Shown: one piece after another, positions 25,901 to 33,706 of the stretch
Numbering within the stretch: the stretch's first letter is position 1
Layout of the letters: the number at the start of each line of letters is the position of its first letter
NCBI RefSeq assembly: GCF_014644435.1
Contig: NZ_BMKR01000051.1
Coordinates: 1-41,987, forward strand
DNA length: 41,987 nucleotides
Source of the DNA: Paenibacillus albidus
GTDB taxonomy: Bacteria > Bacillota > Bacilli > Paenibacillales > Paenibacillaceae
Reading direction: 5' to 3'
Made by a program: the position numbers and the translations under genes
Notes under the pieces: model-generated
What the model saw: the letters and a program-made list of their open reading frames with translations, nothing else
The model's database searches: none
Told to the model about the DNA's origin: nothing

Positions 25901-27185
25901 AACCATTAACCAGATAGAACTTTCCGTTATCCGGGTTATATCTCACAATCTCGGCCACGCCGCCATCTTTATTGGTCGTTCCTACGGAGTACCCGCCAAT
26001 CTTGGTTATACTGATCCGATCCGGGGTTGCCCCCCCCGCAGCTTTCTCCACTTGCAGGGAGAGCACACTTTGTGCGGTCATCGGGACACTGGAACTGTCG
26101 TATACCGAGAGAGTGACAGTATTACTGCCCTCAAGTGAAGGGGTCCCGGTTATCTTGCCGGATGATGCTTCAAGGGTCAACCCCTCAGGCAGCCCTGACG
26201 CTGCAAATATGTATGGGCCCACGCCGCCGTATACGGCAAGTGTTACCGAATAGGGAGAACCCACTCTGGCATCGGGCAGGGCCTGGGTGGCAATCCCCAG
26301 CTCCGGCACAGAAATCCCCCATGGTCCATCCGCACGGTTATGCGGCCGGAACAAATTCAGCGCACCGGCATCCAGGGTTTCAAAGCCGATCTGTCTAAGA
26401 TCCGCTTTATTGTTGTCGGTATCGGTGAACTGATCGCGGCGGACTGACTTTTGCTTGGAGGTCCCTTCCGTCTTGCCGGTAGGATAATCATTTTCGTAGC
26501 CGTCAATGGTCGATCCGTTATCGTTGCCTGCGGTGCCGATCATATCGACATAACCTTCGGGTCTGTCCTGAAACGGATTGGCGGCCTGAAGAAGTTCCGT
26601 GCTGCTTAACAGGACGACCTTCATCCCCTTATTGTAGAACAGAAGTTCCGGCCATACCTGGTCTCCTTTTGTACGGATATCATTTTGAAAGGAAGGGTTG
26701 ACCTTACTGTCTGTAACAAGGTAAGAGGAATGGGCTTTGATCGTCCCGCTCAAATCCAGTTTGCTCCATGTGCCGTTCATATTCGGGTCCGAGTATTGAA
26801 GGGACCACCCCTTCAAATCCACATCCGTGTCCGTCTGGTTATAGAGCTCAATATATCCTGAAGAAAAGTAGCCCCCTGTCGTTCCCGGATCGCCCCCGCC
26901 ATAAATCTGATTCACAATGATATGGGGAACGCTTACATCATAGCTGCCGTCAGCCGTATATGGCGCACCTGCTTGAGGAGCCGCCGCAGCCACCACTGGT
27001 CCTGCAGCCCAGCCTGAGCCCAGCACCATTTCGGCAGCGATTAGAAAAGATAGTACTGCTTTGCCTGATGATTTCAAGTCATTATTCACTCCCATGAACA
27101 GTTTCCATTCATCATAGAGGACAAGCATCATCTGTAATGCAGCTTTTCGTAACGGGGATGTAAACGACCGTGCTTCCGGCTTCAT
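22923..27185 (-). CDS. Large SLH surface protein: lamin-tail, Ig-like and choice-of-anchor I domains
   Basis: A 1420-residue extracellular protein. In order: a long N-terminal lead with a signal peptide ending near GPVVAAAA (about residue 70); a lamin-tail domain (about 75-290, IVNQIYGGGDPGTTGG, YIELYNQTDTDVDLKGW); a putative-Ig domain (about 300-385, GLPEGLTLEASSGKITGTP); a beta-propeller of the choice-of-anchor I type (about 390-890) related to alkaline-phosphatase/esterase-like proteins; a Big2 domain (about 905-985); a Pro/Ser linker; a beta domain; and three SLH domains from about 1235. The first ATG has a close GGGAG; Met31 at 27095 would give a more ordinary signal peptide, so the start is uncertain. 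Enzyme activity is unproven. Nothing adjacent is on the same strand. Confidence 0.85.
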   Translation of the reverse strand: MKPEARSFTSPLRKAALQMMLVLYDEWKLFMGVNNDLKSSGKAVLSFLIAAEMVLGSGWAAGPVVAAAAPQAGAPYTADGSYDVSVPHIIVNQIYGGGDPGTTGGYFSSGYIELYNQTDTDVDLKGWSLQYSDPNMNGTWSKLDLSGTIKAHSSYLVTDSKVNPSFQNDIRTKGDQVWPELLFYNKGMKVVLLSSTELLQAANPFQDRPEGYVDMIGTAGNDNGSTIDGYENDYPTGKTEGTSKQKSVRRDQFTDTDNNKADLRQIGFETLDAGALNLFRPHNRADGPWGISVPELGIATQALPDARVGSPYSVTLAVYGGVGPYIFAASGLPEGLTLEASSGKITGTPSLEGSNTVTLSVYDSSSVPMTAQSVLSLQVEKAAGGATPDRISITKIGGYSVGTTNKDGGVAEIVRYNPDNGKFYLVNGSSHPATVDIVNLGEGTHPQKETSINVEALSETDGFQYGDLTSVDINTATQRIAVAVQEADGMKNGKVLVLDYSGELLASYEAGVQPDMVKFTKDGRNILTADEAEPRSLEGDPEGSVTVIDTVLNSVDKVKFTDPSVIDDLVHIRGAADPVTKQIMGAGAKEDAVRDLEPEFIELSGDQRTAYVALQENNAIAAVDIASRQVLWVKGLGVKDLNDPRNALDLLKDDRIHLENVPFYGVYMPDGISGYSVGGKSYLFTANEGDATEWDSKVNASKVGDMKGLLLPKSPAALFLNGQSQYDGVEVMSDMGHDGIYMYGARSFSIWDADTMKQVYDSGSDFEKITAERLPDVFNASNSNTTLDSRSPKKGPEPEYVKVGQVGQKALAFIGLERIGGLMTYDVTNPEQPGFVSYIHSREFTPKNNLNTDTGPEGIDYIPATASPTGLPLVLVANEVGGTVAVYQLNVTKVTLDQASLSLKAGGATASLQATVVPVGEGAATATWISSNPEVASVDSSGKVTPLTQGEAVISAYSADGYGEAQAKVSVSEADPVAPSPEPSPSPSPSPAPSPGGNSGSNPGTVPGSSPSPSPAASPNGAASSPNVTVEGSKVILKVNGVLDTAGQASATLDLKTLEAAMGRMTAGADGELVVRLDSDGAAQKVRLNLPAGVFKAISTSAASRVTWDTAIGSVSFNRAALEAVSSAAGTEEISFSVAKSTAAASAKVGGRPVVDLTLRAGSKTLGQLGQGRVTVNIPYTLSADEDPKALVAYSRSEKGVFSAIPHSSYDALAGALTFTANHFSTFAVGYNPVSFADIGNSYARDAITYLAAREVISGVSEGRFAPKSGLTRADATLLLAHMGGADLSTAAESSFTDVKPSDYYAAAAAWGNRNGIVSGIGGGRFDPKAGVTREQLAVMIHRLAEAMDWSLPVSAAGAAFADQQQISAYALEAAEQMQQAGIISGRSTAGSNGKQFDPKAAASREETAQMLAKLLKLAE

Positions 27186-27309
27186 CCCGCTCCCGGATTA
27201 CCCTCATATCTTTTACCTCTTACATTTTCCATGACTTATTTTAAGCTTCCGTTAATTTCCGTCCGGTACACTGGTTCTATAAGCTCAGGGAAAAGGGAGG
27301 AGATTTAAC

Positions 27310-28293
27310 ATGCCCAACATCTGGATGCATCTTGAATTTGGACAAAAGCTTGCGGAAGAGTTCAGGGAACAGTTGCCGTGGCTTACGGGAATGGAGAAAC
27401 GGCGCAGCTTGTATCTGCTCGGCTGTCAAGGGCCGGATTTCCTGCTGTACCACAGCTTTTTACCTTGGCGGCACAACCTTCGGGCCGTCCATCTCGGCGA
27501 TCTGATGCACTCCCGCCACTGCGGGCCGGTGCTGCTCTCTTTCTGGCAGCGGACGCTCACCCTTCCAGCTTCGGAGCGGAATGATGCCCAGCTCTATTTT
27601 CTGGGATTTATCACCCATCATCTGCTGGACCGCAATCTCCATCCTTATATCAACTGGAAAGCAGGCTATGCGGGACGGAATCATCAGCGGTTCGAGATTA
27701 TGCTGGATACCGTGTTCATGAACCGGCTTAAGGGAGAGGATACCTGGAAGAAACCTGCCTGGAAAGAAATTAATATCGGGTCCGGTTTTCCTTCTTCCAT
27801 CCAGACTATCCTGCACGAAACTGCCAGAGAGTGGTACCCGGAGGTTATGGCTCACTTCCCTTGCGAATGCTGGAATGAAGCCTACCTGGATATGGTGCTG
27901 GCCCATAAATGCCTATACGACCCCAAGGGCTGGAAGAAATCGCTTCTCTGGGGCGGGGCACGGCGGTTCTTTTACCAGAAGCTTACGCCTGACGATGAGC
28001 AGCTCGATTATCTGAATGAACGGCATGCCGAGTGGAGGCATTCCGCAATGTATTCCGAAGTCGCTACGGCTAGTGTCTGGGATCTGTGGGAACAGGCGCT
28101 GGACGAAGGACGGCTTGTGTTCGGGGCCTTGGCGGATTGGCTCGCCTGTACAGATACGGCAGAGGCCGCATGCAAGCTTGACGTCTTGGTGCAAGTACTG
28201 GATAACCGTTCTTATGATACCGGCAAAGCCTGCAACAGCAACCTGGTCAACAGGTATGCCGAGCCGATCTGGGGAGGGAACACCGGAAGTTAG
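27310..28293 (+). CDS. Zn-dependent phospholipase C-like protein
   Basis: A 327-residue protein of the zinc-dependent phospholipase C family as seen in Bacillota. The N-terminus PNIWMHLEFGQKLAEEF carries the first His; CQGPDFLLYH gives the Asp; HLGDLMHSRH and LGFITHHLLDRNLHPYI supply further metal ligands. There is no signal peptide, unlike the secreted phospholipases, so it should be cytoplasmic and the substrate is unknown. GGGAGGAG lies 7-9 bases before the ATG. A GT4 glycosyltransferase follows 81 bases later on the same strand. Confidence 0.85.
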   Translation: MPNIWMHLEFGQKLAEEFREQLPWLTGMEKRRSLYLLGCQGPDFLLYHSFLPWRHNLRAVHLGDLMHSRHCGPVLLSFWQRTLTLPASERNDAQLYFLGFITHHLLDRNLHPYINWKAGYAGRNHQRFEIMLDTVFMNRLKGEDTWKKPAWKEINIGSGFPSSIQTILHETAREWYPEVMAHFPCECWNEAYLDMVLAHKCLYDPKGWKKSLLWGGARRFFYQKLTPDDEQLDYLNERHAEWRHSAMYSEVATASVWDLWEQALDEGRLVFGALADWLACTDTAEAACKLDVLVQVLDNRSYDTGKACNSNLVNRYAEPIWGGNTGS

Positions 28294-28374
28294 AATGTTT
28301 AACCTCCGCTTGATGCCCTGCAAATATTCGCCTGCTACGCTTTGAAGCATACAAGAAGTCTTGGGAGGGATTCC

Positions 28375-29532
28375 ATGCGTCTGGCTTTATTTACGGATAC
28401 GTTTCTTCCGCAAACCAACGGCGTCGCCCGCACCCTTCACCGCTTGACCGGACATTTGCACCGGCGCGGCATCGAACATCTGTTGTTCACGCCCCGCTCG
28501 GCACCGGAGGACAGTTATGCCGATCCAGTCCGTCCTATCGCCAGTATTCCTTTTTTCCTCTATCCCGAATGCCGGCTGGCACTGCCGAATACGGCTCAGA
28601 TCCATCATGAGCTGCAGGCCTTTCAGCCCGATCTGCTGCACCTGGCTACCCCTTTTAATCTGGGTCTGTGCGGCCTTCGTTACGCTCAGCGGCACCAGCT
28701 TCCCCATGTTGTCTCCTACCATACCCATTTTGACCGGTACCTGGCCTATTACCGGATGGACCGGATGGCCCCCCTCTACTGGAAATATATCCGCTGGTTC
28801 CACCGTTCCTGCGATTCCACCCTTGCCCCTTCCCGGGAGACCGTAACTTCGCTGCGCATGCAAGGCATCAACCGGCTGCGCCTGTGGTCCCGCGGCATCG
28901 ACTGTCAGCTGTATTCACCGTTGAAACGGACCCCAGCGGTCCGGGAACAGTACGGAATAACAGCGAAGCTGCTTCTGCTCTATGTAGGGCGGATTGCCCC
29001 GGAAAAAGATATCGCCACCCTCACCCGCACGATGTTGCAGCTGCCGGAATCAATGCAGCGGCAGGTACACTTTCTGATCGTGGGGGACGGCCCCCTGCTG
29101 CCGGAGATGCGGGCCGCCGCCCCGGACAATGTGACCTTCACCGGCTATAAGCACGGGGAAGAACTTGCAGCGCTGTATGCGGCGGCCGACCTGTTCGTCT
29201 TCCCGTCCAGCACCGAGACCTTCGGCAATGTCGTCCTGGAGGCTATGGCCTCGGGACTGCCGGTCATTGCTGCCGATGCGGGCGGTGTGCGGGATCTGGT
29301 CATTCCGGGCCGCAACGGCGTGATGGTGAAACCCGGCAGTGCCGCAGATTTGATCCGGGGAATCTGTACCTGGGGGGCGCACCCCGATGCTTCAGCCGCC
29401 ATGGGCCTTGAAGGCCGGCGGATGGCATTGGAACGATCCTGGGACACTGTGTTCGATACCCTGATCCGTGATTATGAAGAAATAGTAGAGACCCGGCGCA
29501 GCAGGCGGGAGCGCAAGATTTTTACTGCATAG
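28375..29532 (+). CDS. GT4-family glycosyltransferase
   Basis: A 385-residue cytoplasmic or membrane-associated GT-B glycosyltransferase. The N-terminal acceptor half starts RLALFTDTFLPQTNGVARTL, the hallmark of the MgtA/GumH-like group; the donor half has LLYVGRIAPEKD, GDGPLLPEM and the ExxE-type motif in SSTETFGNVVLEAMASGLP. Relatives add hexose, often mannose or glucose, to lipids or polysaccharides; donor and acceptor cannot be read from the sequence. GGGAGGG lies 5-6 bases before ATG 28375, so the longer frame from 28342 is not used. With the phospholipase-like gene before it, a role in envelope lipid metabolism is possible. Confidence 0.9.
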   Translation: MRLALFTDTFLPQTNGVARTLHRLTGHLHRRGIEHLLFTPRSAPEDSYADPVRPIASIPFFLYPECRLALPNTAQIHHELQAFQPDLLHLATPFNLGLCGLRYAQRHQLPHVVSYHTHFDRYLAYYRMDRMAPLYWKYIRWFHRSCDSTLAPSRETVTSLRMQGINRLRLWSRGIDCQLYSPLKRTPAVREQYGITAKLLLLYVGRIAPEKDIATLTRTMLQLPESMQRQVHFLIVGDGPLLPEMRAAAPDNVTFTGYKHGEELAALYAAADLFVFPSSTETFGNVVLEAMASGLPVIAADAGGVRDLVIPGRNGVMVKPGSAADLIRGICTWGAHPDASAAMGLEGRRMALERSWDTVFDTLIRDYEEIVETRRSRRERKIFTA

Positions 29533-29536
29533 AGGG

Positions 29537-29668
29537 CTAAGCAGCCCTAAGCTCAACAGTAAGTTTGATTTCGGGAGAAATATAAAAAGGAGCGTCCCTC
29601 CGCCATTCCATGGCTTCAGGATACCCCAACGGGAATAAGTTATGGTTCAGCTCGTTTTTCTCATACAT
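29537..29668 (-). CDS. Possible 43-residue protein downstream of the proline-rich gene
   Basis: An ATG-to-TAG frame of 43 codons, starting MYEKNELNHNLFPLGYPEAM and ending with a beta-like stretch ISPEIKLTVELRAA. It begins 8 bases after the proline-rich protein's stop on the same strand, consistent with coupled translation; AAGG before the ATG is too close to be a good ribosome site. Its stop lies in a small hairpin (AGGGCT/AGCCCT) shared with the end of the convergent glycosyltransferase gene. Composition looks protein-like, but there is no family evidence. Confidence 0.35.
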   Translation of the reverse strand: MYEKNELNHNLFPLGYPEAMEWRRDAPFYISPEIKLTVELRAA

Positions 29669-29676
29669 GCCTTGGA

Positions 29677-29877
29677 TTAGATCGGCCCTTGCTGGGAAGT
29701 GTTCTCCGTAGGAGCCGGCGGTGTAATTTCCGGATTGTCCGGGGGAATGACCTCGGGCTGCACATCCGGCCTGATCTCAGGCGGAATATCCGGCGCTTTC
29801 GGCTCCGGGATGGCATCCGGTTGGATTTCAGGGAACACCTTTGGCGGTATTTCCGGTGGAATATCCTTGTTCATCAT
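29677..29877 (-). CDS. Short proline-rich repeat protein
   Basis: A 66-residue protein made mostly of degenerate PEI-x-PDx units (IPPEIPPKVFPEIQPDAIPE, then PDIPPEIRPDVQPEVIPPDN) with no cysteine or hydrophobic segment. AGGAGG lies 5 bases before the first ATG (8 before the second, at 29874), which argues that it is truly translated. About 35-55 bases upstream the minus strand has TATATT and CATACC, loosely like a sporulation sigma-E promoter, though the spacing is short. A spore-coat or surface role is a guess. Confidence 0.6.
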   Translation of the reverse strand: MMNKDIPPEIPPKVFPEIQPDAIPEPKAPDIPPEIRPDVQPEVIPPDNPEITPPAPTENTSQQGPI

Positions 29878-29947
29878 CCTTACCTCCTCTTGGTATGATC
29901 CTTATTCTAAATATAACCAATCTGGAGGAATCTAAAAGCGGCCGCGT

Positions 29948-30780
29948 CTAAATCGCTCCTCCAGCCTTCACAGGATCAGCAAGGGCAAATTCCAGCATCC
30001 GGCTGATGGCTGCGGGCAAGACGCTGACATGGCCTTCATCTGCGAACTTAATCAGCAACGAGTGGAACCCTTTGGCTGCCAATGGCGCCAGGCTCGCCGC
30101 CAGCCGTTCCGCGTCCTCGACCATTCCGGGAAGCTCATCCGCTCCAATTGTAATCAGCAGGCGCGTATTCCCTTCTCTGCGAAGGCGCTCTGCTTCAAAG
30201 GCTGCCCGTGTGCTCAATACCTGATGCTGATTCCACCAGATGGAAGGGCTGCCTGCAACATAGTTTGCCAAAGTTTCGGGCGGCTGAACAAGGCATGCAG
30301 TACCAGCAGCCCGCCCAAGGAATGGCCGAACACGGTTTGCCTGTGCGGATGAAGCGGGTAGGCTGCGGTGAGCTCCGGCTTCAGCTCATGCTGGATAAAA
30401 TCCAGAAAGTTATCCGCTCCCCCGCTTTCCGGCCACCCCTCTCCCCGGGGACGCACCGGAAGATTCTCAGCAAGCGCGGGAGTCGTAAAGTCATAACAGC
30501 GCCGGCTCATATCAAAAGGCTCCCGGGACGGATAACCAATGCCCACAATTACTGCCGGGTCATAGCCGTGCGGCTTGCGGGTCTGCAGCCGGGCCGCTTC
30601 GGCTAAGGTGCCGAACACAGCATCCCCATCCAAGGCATAAATGACCGGATAACCACCCGCCGGAGGCGCTCCCTTGGGAACGGAGATATAAATCCGGTAT
30701 TCCCGTCCGTTATGGGCGGAGTGCATCACCCATTCCACACTACCTTCCATACTGTAGGATGAAACGGTTATGTTACTCAT
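29948..30780 (-). pseudogene. Frameshifted alpha/beta-hydrolase esterase (BesA-like)
   Basis: Two overlapping frames make one esterase of about 277 residues. The first (30780-30214) contains the nucleophile elbow GHSLGG and ends abnormally after RPKLWQT; the second continues NYVAGSPSIWWNQH, with a later GADE and the catalytic His in DEGH. The change of frame falls at about 30272-30278, where one base seems missing between CAAAC and TATGTT. The family hydrolyses siderophore esters (B. subtilis BesA acts on ferri-bacillibactin) and releases iron. Its ATG overlaps the end of the binding-protein gene by 8 bases, so it belongs to that operon. It may be a real mutation or a sequencing error. Confidence 0.85.
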
Positions 30781-31792
30781 GGGCCAGCAGTCTCACAACA
30801 TCATCAATAATTTTGCCATAGGCGATCAATCCGCTGCCTGTCCAGTATTTATCACTGACTTCGTATACATGTCCGGCTTTGGCGGCAGGCATGCTCTTCC
30901 AGATTGGACTTCCGGTTAATTCCTGGATAAAGGCAGAGCCCGTACCTTGATAATTAATGGTAAAAATATAGTCGGCATCAATCTGCGGCACGATCTCCAG
31001 CGATACGTCGGCACTGTTTTCCGTTTCCACCAGCTTGCTTTTGCCAATGCCCAGTTCCTGTGACAGCACATATCCGCCAAAATAATTGCCGCCAATCAAA
31101 TACATGCCTTTGCCGTTGAAGTTGATTAATGCTGCTTTTTTGCCCTCCACATAAGGGGCCAGCTTCGCTTTGGCTTCCTTCACTTTAAGCTCATGGGCCT
31201 GCAGGGCCAACTCGGCTTCAGCCGGTCTGCCCAGCAGCTCGCCGAGCTTCGTAATTGAACCTTTCAGGTCCCCGGCAGCATTGTTGAACACATAGGTTGG
31301 TGCGATCTTCGAGTATTTCTCGTACACCCCGTCCTTGGCATAATGGGCCGTATGCAGAATAATCAGATCCGGTGCCAGATCCAGCACCGCTTCCGGTGAA
31401 GGCGGAAGTCCACCGGTGAAGCTAATGCCCGGCACACCCCCCAGCTTGTCCTGCAGATACTCCTGAACCGCATCGCCATTGGCCCATTGGGCTACGGGCT
31501 TCACGCCCAAGCTCACCAGCGAGTCTTCCATATAAGGAGCGAAGACCTTCACAGGTTTGGCCGGGATCGTCAGGTCATGACCCAGTTCGTCGGTAATCAC
31601 CCGGGTCTCAGCCGTTTCTGCAGCAGATTCCGGGTCCCTACTGGGTGCTGCGGACGGTGAAGCTGCCGGTGCTGCGGACGGCGCAACGCCAGCTTCACCC
31701 GGTTCATTCTCCGCTTCCGTCTTTGTCCCGCAGGCAACAAGCAGACTGGCAGCAAGTAACATCATAAGCAATAACACCGATATTTTTTTCAA
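30773..31792 (-). CDS. Iron-siderophore ABC transporter substrate-binding lipoprotein (FeuA-like)
   Basis: A 339-residue lipoprotein that should capture ferric siderophore at the membrane. The N-terminus has the lipobox LVAC, acylated on Cys21, then an Ala/Pro/Ser linker of about 40 residues. The Peripla_BP_2 fold starts at TRVITDELGHDLTIPAKPVKVF and includes LAPDLIILH and the second lobe from YLIGGNYFGGYVL. It starts with TTG, 6-7 bases after GGGGGAG. It lies between the Btr-like regulator gene (40-base gap) and the esterase (8-base overlap). No permease or ATPase gene is in the window, so partners must be encoded elsewhere. Confidence 0.9.
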   Translation of the reverse strand: MKKISVLLLMMLLAASLLVACGTKTEAENEPGEAGVAPSAAPAASPSAAPSRDPESAAETAETRVITDELGHDLTIPAKPVKVFAPYMEDSLVSLGVKPVAQWANGDAVQEYLQDKLGGVPGISFTGGLPPSPEAVLDLAPDLIILHTAHYAKDGVYEKYSKIAPTYVFNNAAGDLKGSITKLGELLGRPAEAELALQAHELKVKEAKAKLAPYVEGKKAALINFNGKGMYLIGGNYFGGYVLSQELGIGKSKLVETENSADVSLEIVPQIDADYIFTINYQGTGSAFIQELTGSPIWKSMPAAKAGHVYEVSDKYWTGSGLIAYGKIIDDVVRLLAHE

Positions 31793-31832
31793 TAAACTCT
31801 CCCCCTGTGATAACTATTCTCATTTAGGAGAA

Positions 31833-33038
31833 TTATAGCTTACCCCTTCCAGGGCTGCCATGGACTGTATCTATCAGCGGGTTTGGACATTTTCCCGTAA
31901 ACAGGAGCAGCATTTCATCCATCATCCGGCTGACCGCTACCGCAGAATATTCGTACCACGGATCGGAGGGGATCGGATAGACCTCTGCACTTCGCACTGC
32001 CCTCAGCTTCTGCCAGCCCTTGTTTCGCTGGAGCGACAGCCAGGCCGCCCGGGAGGCAGGTTCTGCACAGACCAGAATCAGAATCCGGCCCGGATCAACC
32101 GTAACCAATGTCTCCAGAGACAACTCGTGATTGTATAACGTTCCCGCTTTATAGGCAGGTGAGAGCTGCAAGTCCTGATATAACACATCACGGATACCGC
32201 GGTTACAATAAGCATATAAACCTGTTCCGTAGATTCGCAGAACAACCACTGTATCTTCTCCGATCACCCGGCTGAGCTTGTCCCGGGTCCGTTGCATTTG
32301 AATCTCATAGGCCGCAAGCCAGGCAGACGCCTGCTCCTCCCGCTCTACATACCCGGCAATCTGGACCAGCTGCTCTTTCCAATCCAAATGTTGCGAGGAG
32401 ACGATCAGGGTCTGCGCGGCATCCTCCACCCTCCGTCTTGCTTCCTCGGGCAGGGACTCTGTCCCGATACATTTGTCGGGCCGGACTTTGGCCAGCTTAT
32501 TCCCGTCTGCCCCTTGCAGTTCTCCGCCATATTTCAAATGCACTTTGATCTGTAATGCGTAAGCATTATAGTAATACGGTGTCCATTTGGGATCGAGCGG
32601 AGCCGCGACAGGCATGATCCCCAACGCCAGCAATTGTCCCATCATAGCCGGTGTACAAGCTGCAATGTGTGCTCCGCTCTGTCTGCTGTAGGCTGAGGGC
32701 GGCATGCCGACCTCTTTTTTAAATTTGCGGCTAAAATAAAACTCATCGCTATAGCCCACCTTATGGGCAATATCCCGTAGGCGTTCATCCGACTCGCTCA
32801 AATACCGTTTCGCCCGGTTGATCCGGATATCGGTCAGATATTCCATCGCGCTTTGTCCGTATGTTTTTTTGAACAGATTGACAAAATACTTCGCACTGAT
32901 GCCCGCCATCCCCGACAGCTGTTCAATGGTCAAGGGCTGATCATAATGATGTTCCATATATTGACGGACTTCAGACAGCCCCATCCGGCTCTTCTGTACA
33001 CCTGCTGTTTCTTTGGATCCGCCGGTTTGTGTTCTCAT
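31833..33038 (-). CDS. AraC regulator fused to a siderophore-binding domain (Btr-like)
   Basis: About 401 residues. The N-terminal 110 residues contain the AraC DNA-binding domain (LTIEQLSGMAGISAKYFVNL; LRDIAHKVGYSDEFYFSRKF). The remainder matches the Peripla_BP_2 fold (MGQLLALGIMPVAAPLDPKW; VDPGRILILV), the plan of B. subtilis Btr, which senses ferri-bacillibactin in the cytoplasm and activates feu genes; Btr is longer. GGAGGT is 4-5 bases before ATG 33038, so the extended start at 33053 is rejected. A Fur box overlaps its -35. It would activate the binding protein and esterase genes that follow. Confidence 0.9.
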   Translation of the reverse strand: MRTQTGGSKETAGVQKSRMGLSEVRQYMEHHYDQPLTIEQLSGMAGISAKYFVNLFKKTYGQSAMEYLTDIRINRAKRYLSESDERLRDIAHKVGYSDEFYFSRKFKKEVGMPPSAYSRQSGAHIAACTPAMMGQLLALGIMPVAAPLDPKWTPYYYNAYALQIKVHLKYGGELQGADGNKLAKVRPDKCIGTESLPEEARRRVEDAAQTLIVSSQHLDWKEQLVQIAGYVEREEQASAWLAAYEIQMQRTRDKLSRVIGEDTVVVLRIYGTGLYAYCNRGIRDVLYQDLQLSPAYKAGTLYNHELSLETLVTVDPGRILILVCAEPASRAAWLSLQRNKGWQKLRAVRSAEVYPIPSDPWYEYSAVAVSRMMDEMLLLFTGKCPNPLIDTVHGSPGRGKL

Positions 33039-33070
33039 AAGTACCTCCATCATCCAACTTTGATACTTAT

Positions 33071-33101
33071 AGTATAGTTAATATTGATAATGATTATCAA
33101 T
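33071..33101 (-). promoter_or_regulatory. Fur box and promoter of the siderophore module
   Basis: TTGATAATGATTATCAA at 33084-33100 is a near-ideal Fur box (7-1-7 dyad). On the minus strand TTGATA (33100-33095) and TATACT (33076-33071) are 18 bp apart, a good sigma-A promoter for the gene starting at 33038. Fur with iron would therefore block RNA polymerase. The box lies inside the 3' end of the DUF2798-type gene. Confidence 0.9.
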
Positions 33102-33550
33102 GAGCGGGTACATTTTCAGGAAAAGGAACCGGGTCAAAGGCCCAACTATCAGCAGCTGCAGCGGCAGCGCACAGATCACGTTCAGCTCCATCGCGGATAG
33201 ATAAGCGGCAGGCAAGGCCCGGGTTAGACCGACCTGCATAACCGCTCCGTAAAAAGACATGAACAGCACCATGCCCGTGACCATGAATACGGAGATCAGC
33301 AGGATTCTTTTGACATCGGGTCAGCGGGTTTCACGATTCGATGGACGATACCTTTGGCTATCTTGCCAACCACAAACACATCAAGAACTAGCGCCACTAT
33401 GAATGCAGGCAGGTAGCCGATTACCAGATGTCCCAACACTTCAGCAGACCAGCCTTTCTGCAAGATAACGTTATAAATGCTCATTCCAAGGACCATTAAG
33501 GCACACATGATTAGTGTGAATACAAAAGCCTCTTTTTTGTTTCTTCCCAT
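33078..33550 (-). pseudogene. Frameshifted DUF2798-type membrane protein
   Basis: Two frames together give a protein of about 157 residues with four hydrophobic segments in two similar halves, the plan of DUF2798 proteins. The first frame (33550-33296) ends after DPMSKESC; the second reads KRILLISVFMVTGMV onward. The shift is at about 33311-33315, where a run of four A would need five. AAAGGAG lies 12 bases before the ATG. The function of the family is unknown. The last codons (33078-33100) coincide with the Fur box of the next operon. It is divergent from a MarR gene that probably regulates it. Confidence 0.78.
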
Positions 33551-33595
33551 TTTTCTTCCAGACTCCTTTATTTTTATGTTTTGTCCACCCGGTTT

Positions 33596-33659
33596 ACAAT
33601 ATCACCGCAACCCTCAAAACGTCAACCAAGTTGACAATATGGCGAATAAGTTTATACTG
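33596..33659. promoter_or_regulatory. Divergent promoters with a palindromic operator
   Basis: GTCAACCAAGTTGAC (33621-33635) is a 6-3-6 palindrome. To its right TTGACA (33631-33636) and TATACT (33654-33659) are exactly 17 bp apart and drive the MarR gene. To its left, on the minus strand, TTGACG (33625-33620) and TATTGT (33601-33596) are 18 bp apart and face the DUF2798-type gene. The palindrome overlaps both -35 boxes, so one bound MarR dimer could control both. Confidence 0.78.
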
Positions 33660-33706
33660 GCTTTATAATGTCCATAAGGCTCAACTATAGGGGTGTTCTC
33701 AAGCAA

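Noticed and set aside
29689..29935. Gly/Ser-rich plus-strand frames opposite the proline-rich gene
   Set aside because: They are antisense images of the proline repeats and lack ribosome sites.
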